Positions 15,839 through 22,080 of a DNA stretch of 37,497 bases are shown here, piece after piece. Below the pieces are notes generated by a model. It worked only from the letters and a program-made list of their open reading frames with translations. It did no database searches and was not told the origin of the DNA. Origin of the DNA: Anaerolinea sp. (GTDB taxonomy: Bacteria; Chloroflexota; Anaerolineae; Anaerolineales; Villigracilaceae). Where the stretch lies: contig JAIFNG010000025.1 in NCBI GenBank assembly GCA_020047815.1, forward strand, positions 1-37,497. Direction: 5' to 3'. The translations under genes were made by a program, and so were the position numbers. Each line of letters opens with the position of its first letter. Positions within the stretch are counted from its first letter, which is position 1.

Positions 15839-16798
15839 TCAATCCGGACAGGAATGGACTTCCACCGTGGCATGTACAACCCCCGCATCGGCTGGGATCA
15901 GGGTTTTATATTTATCCGGCGAGTCGGGATACTTGGTGACTACTGACATATTGGCTGAATAAATGCCGGGGCCAATGCACCATAGATGCAGGTCAGAAAC
16001 GCGTGTATCTTTATAACTTTCCACAATTCCAATGATCCGCTTGCGAATCTCGAGAGGGATCTGGTGGTCAAGCAGCACCTTGCTGGCGCCGCCGATCAAG
16101 CCAAAGGACCAGCGTGCAACCAGAATGGCGCCGACAATTCCCATGAGAGGGTCCGCCCAGATCCAGCCAAAATACTTGGCTGCCAACAGGGCGAAAATGG
16201 CCAGGACAGAAGTCATGGCATCAGTCAAGACGTGCAAATAAGCGGCTTTCAAATTGTGATCTGTACCCGCTCTATGGTGGTCATGTTCAGCATGGTCGTG
16301 GTGGTCGTGTTCGGCATGGTCGTGTCCACCGTGGTCGTGCCCCTCCTCACCCAGGATGAACATGGAAGCCCCATTGACAACCAATCCGATAAAGGCAACC
16401 GCAATCGCAATATTGAACTGAATTTCCACCGGGTTGATAAGCCGGTGCACACTTTCCCAGCCCATTACCAGTGCAAACATAACAAGAAGGATCGCGCTGG
16501 TATATCCGGCAAGTGAATTCACCTTTCCAGTTCCAAAGCTAAAGCTGTCATCATGGGCGTATTTACGGGCATAGACATATGCAATTAGCGTGATCAACAG
16601 ACCAACCATGTGCGACCCCATGTGGATGCCATCTGCCAGAAGTGCCATTGAGCCAAAGAAAATTCCGACCAGGATTTCGACGATCATCATCACAGCCGTT
16701 ATGATGATGACGATCAGTGTGCGTTTTTCTCCGGACCGCACCTTATCCTGTCCGAAAATGTGATTATGCTGCCATTTGGCAATAGAGTCTGTGTTCAT
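15839..16798 (-). CDS. dmeF: DmeF-like cation diffusion facilitator (Co/Ni efflux)
   Basis: 319-aa cation diffusion facilitator. Six hydrophobic helices occupy residues about 27-235. The second-helix metal motif is ADGIHMGSH, with H59 and H63, and the fifth-helix motif is HVLTD. The N-terminal WQHNHIFG, together with FSFGTGKVNSLAGYTSA, is characteristic of the DmeF branch, whose studied members export cobalt and nickel. A histidine-rich loop near residues 150-180 (repeated HDHAEHDHH type) and a short cytosolic C-terminal domain with DLHLWCIGPG complete the fold. An AAGGAG ribosome site precedes the ATG. Decayed transposases lie on both sides. The gene's presence in the same window as a cobalamin protein could be coincidence. 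Zinc specificity is the main alternative. Confidence 0.85.
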   Translation of the reverse strand: MNTDSIAKWQHNHIFGQDKVRSGEKRTLIVIIITAVMMIVEILVGIFFGSMALLADGIHMGSHMVGLLITLIAYVYARKYAHDDSFSFGTGKVNSLAGYTSAILLVMFALVMGWESVHRLINPVEIQFNIAIAVAFIGLVVNGASMFILGEEGHDHGGHDHAEHDHHDHAEHDHHRAGTDHNLKAAYLHVLTDAMTSVLAIFALLAAKYFGWIWADPLMGIVGAILVARWSFGLIGGASKVLLDHQIPLEIRKRIIGIVESYKDTRVSDLHLWCIGPGIYSANMSVVTKYPDSPDKYKTLIPADAGVVHATVEVHSCPD

Positions 16799-16825
16799 AT
16801 TACTCCTTACGGGTGTTATTCGAGA

Positions 16826-16855
16826 ATTTTAATATTTGGATTCTCTACGGTACAA
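16826..16855 (-). promoter_or_regulatory. Candidate dmeF promoter
   Basis: On the - strand TTGTAC (16855-16850) and TAAAAT (16831-16826) are spaced by 18 bp. Transcription would begin near 16819, about 20 nt before the dmeF ATG. The match is moderate. Confidence 0.45.
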
Positions 16856-16883
16856 ATAAGGTAGAAATCAGTCATAAGGTAGA
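16856..16883. promoter_or_regulatory. Paired direct repeats upstream of the dmeF promoter
   Basis: ATAAGGTAGA occurs at 16856-16865 and again at 16874-16883, an exact 10-bp direct repeat with 18 bp from start to start. The pair directly abuts the candidate -35 box of dmeF. A regulator site, for example for a metal sensor, is possible. The regulator is unknown. Confidence 0.4.
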
Positions 16884-16917
16884 CTCAAGGTGACGAAACC
16901 AAAGAGGTGCTGCCAAA

Positions 16918-17455
16918 ATGACTGATTGTTACCGAGTATACACAAAAGTGAAGAAAAAGCTCAAGCAAATGATGAAACTTGATAATCAAGGACAAGTAGT
17001 GACATTAGCCATGATGATTTCTGGAATTGTGATGAGCCGCAATGCACAACTATCTGCAATGAGTTCAGAAATACCAAGCGAGATAAAAGAGAAAGGATTG
17101 AAGTGCGAATGAGACGCTGGGTCAAAGAAGAACAGATTGATGTGGAAGCAGTCTATATGTCATTTGCGCGTCAAATTCTGGAGGCATTATCACACTTGCC
17201 GTTATTCTTGGTAATGGATGGCAGCCTGCCGGTTGGAAGTGATGCAGGAGTTTATTGGTCTGGTACACAGTACAAGTGAAAAGGGTGTTGAAAAAAGGAG
17301 AACACTTGAAAGACAATGCCTTCGCAAACACACCTCAAGACCAGATCGAGGTTGTTATGAAAATCTCAAAAGTTGCCCAGATCGAACACGAATTCCCTTT
17401 CATTAAAAAACCACTTGTTGGGCAGGCTAATTCTCCCATGACCGGCATTAAATGA
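16918..17455 (+). pseudogene. Frameshifted transposase remnant
   Basis: The long gap 16799-17653 is mostly occupied by a broken transposase. The first frame runs from ATG 16918 (YRVYTKVKKKLKQM, MISGIVMSRNAQLSAM) and stops at 17112. The reading continues in another frame from about 17090 (MRRWVKEEQIDVEAVYMSFA, then LPLFLVMDGSLP, which holds the DDE-type aspartate). It shifts again near 17235 into a third frame that ends at 17455. At least two frameshifts and premature stops make it nonfunctional. The layout (AQLSAM..IP, RRWV, VMDGS) is that of an insertion-sequence transposase. From 17456 to 17653 I see only a possible extended -10, TGGTAAAAT (17491-17499), ahead of dgt. Confidence 0.75.
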
Positions 17456-17653
17456 ATTGGGTGAGAAAGTTCATGTTCACACTTTCCACATGGTAAAATG
17501 GGGGTATCTTGCAGTCGGTCATCATGACGGACTTGATCCGAATCGTGTACCTGTGAGGATGCGACCCTCTCCTGCCCAACACACAATGCCATTGCGTAAT
17601 ACCTGAGATAACTCAAAGGGCGCAATGGCAGTTTCGTCTAAAAAGGCCAACTT

Positions 17654-18805
17654 ATGTTTTTTACCCGACAGCAATTGGAAGACATTGAAGATAAAAGCCT
17701 TGCCAGTTATGGAATGCGCAGCAAGGACACCAAAGGCCGTGCCTTTCTGGATGGCGAACCCGATTACCGCACTTCCTTTCAGCGTGACCGCGACCGCATC
17801 CTGCACACCACGGCCTTTCGCAGACTGGAATACAAGACCCAGGTTTTCCTCAACCTCGAAGGCGACTACTTCCGCACCCGCCTGACCCACACCCTGGAAG
17901 TTGCCCAGATCGGACGAACTCTGGCGCGTGCCCTGGGCGGCAACGAAGACCTGGTTGAATCCATCTGCCTGGCACACGATCTGGGACACTCGCCATTTGG
18001 TCACTCCGGCGAAGTTGCCCTAGCCCGCCTGATGAAGGACTTTGGCGGCTTTGACCACAATAAACAATCCCTGCGTATCGTGACCGAACTGGAACAGCGA
18101 TATCCTGAATTCCCTGGTTTGAATCTCACCTGGGAAGTACGGGAGGGGATGGTCAAGCACGAATCAGAATACGACATCTCTGACGCCAGCGAATTCAACC
18201 CCGAACTGCGCGGCAATCTTGAAACACAAATCGCAAATGTGGCAGATGAACTGGCATACACAACGCACGACCTGGATGATGGCCTGCGGTCCGGCATGAT
18301 CACCCCGCAAACACTGGATGGTGTTGCGCTGTGGGAAATTCTGCGTGAAACTTACAACTGGCGCGGCTCAATCCTGAGCGACATGGAACGCCACCGCATG
18401 ATCCGTCAACTGGTTGGCTTGATGGTGACAAATATGCTGCAGACAACTGAAATACGCATCAAAGACAGCAAGGTTAAAAGCGCGCTGGATATTCAAAAGC
18501 TTAAGCACAACATCATTGGATATAGCGAAGAGATGCAGCGCCGCAACCGCGAATTGAAGGACCTGCTCTACCGAAAACTGTATCGTCACTTCCGTGTGGT
18601 GCGAATGCAAGTCAAGGCGGAACGGGTGATATCGGATCTGTTCCAGGCCTATCGCACTGAACCAGCCATACTGCCTGACCATGTCCAGTTCTTCATTGAA
18701 AAACGTGGTCTTGAACGCACGATCTGTGATTACATCGCGGGCATGACCGACCGCTACGCCATTGAAGAACATCAAAAGCTTTTCAATCCCTTTGAAAAAC
18801 CGTAA
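17654..18805 (+). CDS. dgt: Deoxyguanosinetriphosphate triphosphohydrolase-like protein
   Basis: 383-aa HD-domain dNTP triphosphohydrolase. It hydrolyses dGTP, and in many homologues other dNTPs, to the nucleoside and tripolyphosphate, which controls the dNTP pool. The metal-binding HD set can be seen: H79 in RLTHTLEV, H108-D109 in CLAHDLGHSPFGH, and a later aspartate in ANVADELAYTTHDLDDGL. The N-terminal FQRDRDRILHTTAFRRL with KTQVF is a signature of the dGTPase family. The length agrees with the short type common outside enterobacteria. The ATG follows AAAAAGG. It stands apart from greA by 82 bp on the same strand. Confidence 0.92.
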   Translation: MFFTRQQLEDIEDKSLASYGMRSKDTKGRAFLDGEPDYRTSFQRDRDRILHTTAFRRLEYKTQVFLNLEGDYFRTRLTHTLEVAQIGRTLARALGGNEDLVESICLAHDLGHSPFGHSGEVALARLMKDFGGFDHNKQSLRIVTELEQRYPEFPGLNLTWEVREGMVKHESEYDISDASEFNPELRGNLETQIANVADELAYTTHDLDDGLRSGMITPQTLDGVALWEILRETYNWRGSILSDMERHRMIRQLVGLMVTNMLQTTEIRIKDSKVKSALDIQKLKHNIIGYSEEMQRRNRELKDLLYRKLYRHFRVVRMQVKAERVISDLFQAYRTEPAILPDHVQFFIEKRGLERTICDYIAGMTDRYAIEEHQKLFNPFEKP

Positions 18806-18861
18806 TTCGTTTTTTCAACCGAGGGGGAACAAAGTCCTTCCCCTTCCGCCCACCCATCAAA

Positions 18862-18867
18862 TATAAT
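18862..18867 (+). promoter_or_regulatory. Candidate greA -10 box
   Basis: A perfect TATAAT lies 20 nt before the greA ATG, followed by a GAGGAGAG ribosome site. No good -35 is seen at the expected distance, so the promoter is tentative. It implies a leader of only about 14 nt. Confidence 0.35.
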
Positions 18868-18887
18868 ATACGAGAGGAGAGATTTAC

Positions 18888-19352
18888 ATGACCCAACCCA
18901 ATTACCTGACCCCCGAAGGTGAAGAAAAACTTCAGGCAGAGCTACAGGACTTAAAAGGATCAAAACGGGAAGAACTTTCCCAACGGCTGCGCTCTGCCAT
19001 CCAAATGGGCGACCTTTCAGAGAATGCCGATTATCACAAGGCCAAGGAAGATCAGGGCTTTCTTGAAGGGCGCATCCAGGAGATCGAAGCCATTCTTCGC
19101 AATGCCATCCTTATTGAAAAATCCTCGGGGCAGGATTTTGTCTTTATCGGTTCACATGTGACCATTCAGGAAGGCAGTGATGAGCCTGAAACCTATCACC
19201 TTGTAGGTCCAACGGAGGCCGATCCACGCAAAGGTAGAATTTCACATGAATCCCCCATCGGGCACGCCTTGTTAAATAAAAAAGTGGGCGAATTCGCCGA
19301 AGCTGACGCCCCCGGCGGCAAGATCAAATTCAAGATCCTAAAAATTGAATGA
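18888..19352 (+). CDS. greA: Transcription elongation factor GreA
   Basis: 154 aa, the normal GreA length of about 158. Residues 1-75 form the coiled-coil hairpin that enters the RNA polymerase secondary channel, with the acidic tip GDLSENADYHKAKEDQG carrying the catalytic D and E near residues 42-45. Residues 80-154 form the FKBP-like C-terminal domain (FIGSHVTIQEG, YHLVGPTEADP, ISHESPIGHALL). GreA stimulates cleavage of backtracked transcripts. A strong ribosome site (GAGGAGAG) precedes the ATG. A strong terminator begins 27 nt after the stop. Confidence 0.97.
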   Translation: MTQPNYLTPEGEEKLQAELQDLKGSKREELSQRLRSAIQMGDLSENADYHKAKEDQGFLEGRIQEIEAILRNAILIEKSSGQDFVFIGSHVTIQEGSDEPETYHLVGPTEADPRKGRISHESPIGHALLNKKVGEFAEADAPGGKIKFKILKIE

Positions 19353-19378
19353 TCGATCCTGAGTTTAAAATTCAAATT

Positions 19379-19429
19379 TGGATAACAAAAAGACCGTCTC
19401 CAGGAACGAAACGGTCTTTTTGTTATCCA
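19379..19429. terminator. Bidirectional intrinsic terminator
   Basis: A 19-bp perfect stem, 19379-19397 with 19411-19429, encloses a 13-nt loop. The stem includes AAAAAGACCGT and ACGGTCTTTTT, so a GC core is followed by T runs on both strands. It lies between the convergent greA (+) and the hypothetical gene ending at 19440 (-), and can serve both. Confidence 0.92.
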
Positions 19430-19439
19430 TTTATTTTTT

Positions 19440-20429
19440 TTAGCCCTGTCGAGGCCAGATCGCCAATTCGAGTGTGATGCGATCAAAGTAACTGTCTGCT
19501 GGCATTGCTCCGTTTCCGTATTCCAAATCCACAACGGTGACAAGCAACTGCAGGGTTGCAGTCTCGAGCAGAACCTGCGCCTGCGGTTCGACAACCACCA
19601 ACTCACCCTTGGGCTCAAGGCGCGCACGAATGGCAGGGTCATTGTAAGCATGTTTGGACATCAACACTTTTGTGGCAGTCTTGATATCATTTTTATCGAA
19701 CAACCAGATCTCCATGGCGGTGACCTTCTTTGGTTCTCCGACTCCAATTGACTCGGAAACGCCCACGCCATACTCACCCATGAACTCACCTGCCTGGGTG
19801 TCAATGCTGAACGACTCATCGTACAGATCATCCCCGAGGACATAGGTGGTCATGGTCTGTGTAATGGGAGGGGCAAGTCCCAACTGTTCAAAATTAGTCT
19901 TCTCTGCATTGCGGCTGATCTCAACCGCCTGCATGGTGGGAGTTACTTCACCGCTGCCACGCTTGCCCAACAATCGATAGATATACAATCCGCCATATCC
20001 CAATAAACCAACCAGCACAATGATGCCAAAGCCCAAAGTAACCATCTGGACGGTTGTCATCCCTGAGCTTTCCGCTTGCGCAGGCTCACTGGAAAGTACG
20101 TTCTTAATCAATTCGCCATAATTTTTTATAATGGCAGGATCTGCTTTTTGGGGATCATTCTGAACTTCGGTAAATGCCTGCTGCGCGCCCACACCCAATG
20201 CTTTCCATCGAGCCACTGCCGCATCAGGATCAGGATTGAGACGATAGGAATCGATTGTCATGCGGAGATAATCTTCCTGCAAATCTGCACGCAGGTAAGA
20301 TGGGGTGGCATCCACAAAATCAACAGGGTCAACCCAATAACCCCAGACAAGCCCCACCAGCAAGCCGCCAACGAACAAAGCGATTTGAACCCAGGGTAAT
20401 TTTTTTAGAAAAGCGACAACGAATTGCAT
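19440..20429 (-). CDS. Conserved hypothetical two-helix membrane protein
   Basis: 329-aa protein that I cannot assign to a named family. Residues about 12-31 are a membrane helix (VQIALFVGGLLVGLVWGYWV). A polar, mostly helical segment of about 90 residues with DPDAAVARWKALG follows. A second helix lies at about 126-150 (VTLGFGIIVLVGLLGYGGLYI). The C-terminal 170 residues are soluble, with a strand-rich look (TTYVLGDDLYDESFSIDT, TAMEIWLFDKNDIKTATKVL). Both ends of the topology probably face the same side. A ribosome site AAGGAGCG precedes the ATG and a candidate promoter lies at 20465-20491. It shares strand with the methyltransferase upstream, 87 bp away. Lineage-specific envelope protein is a guess. 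Confidence 0.75.
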   Translation of the reverse strand: MQFVVAFLKKLPWVQIALFVGGLLVGLVWGYWVDPVDFVDATPSYLRADLQEDYLRMTIDSYRLNPDPDAAVARWKALGVGAQQAFTEVQNDPQKADPAIIKNYGELIKNVLSSEPAQAESSGMTTVQMVTLGFGIIVLVGLLGYGGLYIYRLLGKRGSGEVTPTMQAVEISRNAEKTNFEQLGLAPPITQTMTTYVLGDDLYDESFSIDTQAGEFMGEYGVGVSESIGVGEPKKVTAMEIWLFDKNDIKTATKVLMSKHAYNDPAIRARLEPKGELVVVEPQAQVLLETATLQLLVTVVDLEYGNGAMPADSYFDRITLELAIWPRQG

Positions 20430-20464
20430 ACCGCGCTCCTTGAGTGTGACATTTGTTAAGACTG

Positions 20465-20491
20465 ATTATAACCTGAACCGGCACAGCGCAA
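20465..20491 (-). promoter_or_regulatory. Candidate promoter for the two-helix hypothetical gene
   Basis: On the - strand TTGCGC (20491-20486) and TATAAT (20470-20465) are separated by 15 bp, shorter than the ideal 17. The expected start is near 20458, about 29 nt before the ATG at 20429. Confidence 0.45.
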
Positions 20492-20516
20492 GGGGTATAT
20501 TTCTCCCAATTTCCCC

Positions 20517-21893
20517 CTATTTTACTTCCATTAAATAAAGCATACGTTCCGAGTCGCGTACAGCCTCACTTTTGTGGATGGCAAAACGCCCGGAAAATGC
20601 CGCTTCAAAACCTTCACGAGTGTAGCTGCAGAAAATATCCTCACGCGAGGTCAGCAATTTTTGGACCTGTGAATCGGATTTCGGAACGAATTCGATTACC
20701 AGCCACTTGCAGCGCGCCGCAAAGAAAGTGGCCAGCTGCGGCAAAGGCACATTGTTGGAGATCGCCAGGTGATGGACCACCGCCAATGCCAGTGCCATAT
20801 CTGCAGGACCGCGCGCATTGAATGAGTCACGCTCCCCATTATCCCAGCCCAGTGCAGGACTTGGATTCGTAAGATCCAATACCAGCGGCAGAATATTTTG
20901 CTCTTTTTTAGTTTTTGCAGTGCGGTAATTTTGTTCCACTGCAGCGGGGTCAATATCAAATGAAACTGTGAACCCGCCCGCCAAAGCAGCTTCCCGGCTG
21001 AATACCCCCGTGTTGCCTCCCAGGTCCCAAATGAGCGCGGGCTGCTTCTCGGCAGACCATTCCTTCACCAATTGCCTTTTGTGCTCAAAGGCAGAATCGG
21101 TGTAATTTGTATTTTCATAATAATCGCCCCATTCGGTGCCGGCAGGTTTCCATGTCAGTTTTTTAACCGTCGATTCAAGGCTCTCAATCAAACCAGTCAA
21201 TGCCTGTCTGGACATCCCGCCTTTACGAGGCACAATCACTTTATCTGCATATTGTTTTTGCGCGCCCGCGTGGATATGCAGGTGGGTCAGCAAACCAAAA
21301 TTTAATTTTGTTTTCGCAGGCAGCAGGTTGCAGGCAAGGTCGAGAGGAACGCCGTCAATATAGACACGCAGTAATTGACTCAAGCGCACATCAGAATATG
21401 CCATCAATGCCAACGGTGCAAGAAAGTGTTGGCAAAACTGCCTGTAAGCCACCCAGGGTTCACCTTCCTTGTAAACCTCAAAGGAAAGTGTATCGATCAA
21501 CGTTGCCCTGCCGCGCACAAATTGGATGTTGTAGGCGCTGGCATCCTTCAACGACATGTCCAGCTTTAAGGAGCGCTTTTGGATGGATAACGTCGCAAGT
21601 GCCGCATCTTTTAACTGGCTGAACGACCACTCATATGGATAAGAAATAAACGGCACACGCTCAGGCTGGATAACCTTGAAGGCCGCATCTGCAACAGCTG
21701 GAGCCTGATCCACCTCAACATGCGGGATAAGCAGACCGGCTTTAACCAACTTATCGTACAGCCCGGAATCCACCAACCGCGCATAATCCTGCGCATATGC
21801 GCGGTTGATCTGCCGGTACAGAATTCCGTGATCAGTAAACAGAAACCCGCCCGGGTCACGAAAAGAAGCAGAAAGTTGCCTAGTGCCGGGCAT
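20517..21893 (-). CDS. SAM-dependent methyltransferase, NoeA-like
   Basis: 458-aa protein. Residues 1-260 hold a family-specific region (SFRDPGGFLF, LYRQINRAYAQDYARLVDSG, LLIPH, RGRATLIDTLSFE). Residues about 285-400 are a class I SAM-binding Rossmann fold, with motif I WDLGGNTGVFSREAA and the acidic ribose-binding FDIDPAAVEQN. A late ALAVVHHLAISNNVPL resembles motif IV and beyond. The organisation matches proteins annotated as nodulation protein NoeA-like methyltransferases, whose substrate is mostly unknown. Its start overlaps the end of the upstream small membrane protein gene by 14 bp, so the two are translationally coupled. A ribosomal, glycan or lipid substrate cannot be told from the sequence. 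Confidence 0.8.
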   Translation of the reverse strand: MPGTRQLSASFRDPGGFLFTDHGILYRQINRAYAQDYARLVDSGLYDKLVKAGLLIPHVEVDQAPAVADAAFKVIQPERVPFISYPYEWSFSQLKDAALATLSIQKRSLKLDMSLKDASAYNIQFVRGRATLIDTLSFEVYKEGEPWVAYRQFCQHFLAPLALMAYSDVRLSQLLRVYIDGVPLDLACNLLPAKTKLNFGLLTHLHIHAGAQKQYADKVIVPRKGGMSRQALTGLIESLESTVKKLTWKPAGTEWGDYYENTNYTDSAFEHKRQLVKEWSAEKQPALIWDLGGNTGVFSREAALAGGFTVSFDIDPAAVEQNYRTAKTKKEQNILPLVLDLTNPSPALGWDNGERDSFNARGPADMALALAVVHHLAISNNVPLPQLATFFAARCKWLVIEFVPKSDSQVQKLLTSREDIFCSYTREGFEAAFSGRFAIHKSEAVRDSERMLYLMEVK

Positions 21894-22065
21894 CGTCTGA
21901 ATCGGATTCCTCGTCCTCTGATCTTGGTTTCACGCCAAAAACCTTTTTAATTTTGCTCCACGAAGCGCGGAGAGCAACTCCCAGCCCCAGGAGGGCTGCA
22001 ATTGCGATCTGGATGATAAAACTTCCCGAGCCAGGGTCAAGATATGGAAGTGGGGTAAAGTGCAT
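21880..22065 (-). CDS. Small membrane protein with YLDPGSGS motif
   Basis: 61-aa protein with one hydrophobic segment, residues about 15-33 (SFIIQIAIAALLGLGVALR). It is preceded by PYLDPGSGS and followed by a basic stretch (SWSKIKKVFG) and an acidic tail (EDEESDSDD). The basic side after the helix predicts a cytoplasmic C-terminus. I recall similar DPGSGS small proteins encoded next to methyltransferase or glycan genes in Chloroflexota and other phyla, without a known function. The gene lies 15 nt after topA and overlaps the methyltransferase by 14 bp. The ribosome site is weak (AAAGAGAAA). Confidence 0.75.
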   Translation of the reverse strand: MHFTPLPYLDPGSGSFIIQIAIAALLGLGVALRASWSKIKKVFGVKPRSEDEESDSDDARH

Positions 22066-22080
22066 TTTATTTTTCTCTTT

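Noticed and set aside
17655..17885. Alternative frame starting at ATG 17625 over the dgt start
   Set aside because: It is a shadow of dgt, whose HD motifs are in the other frame.
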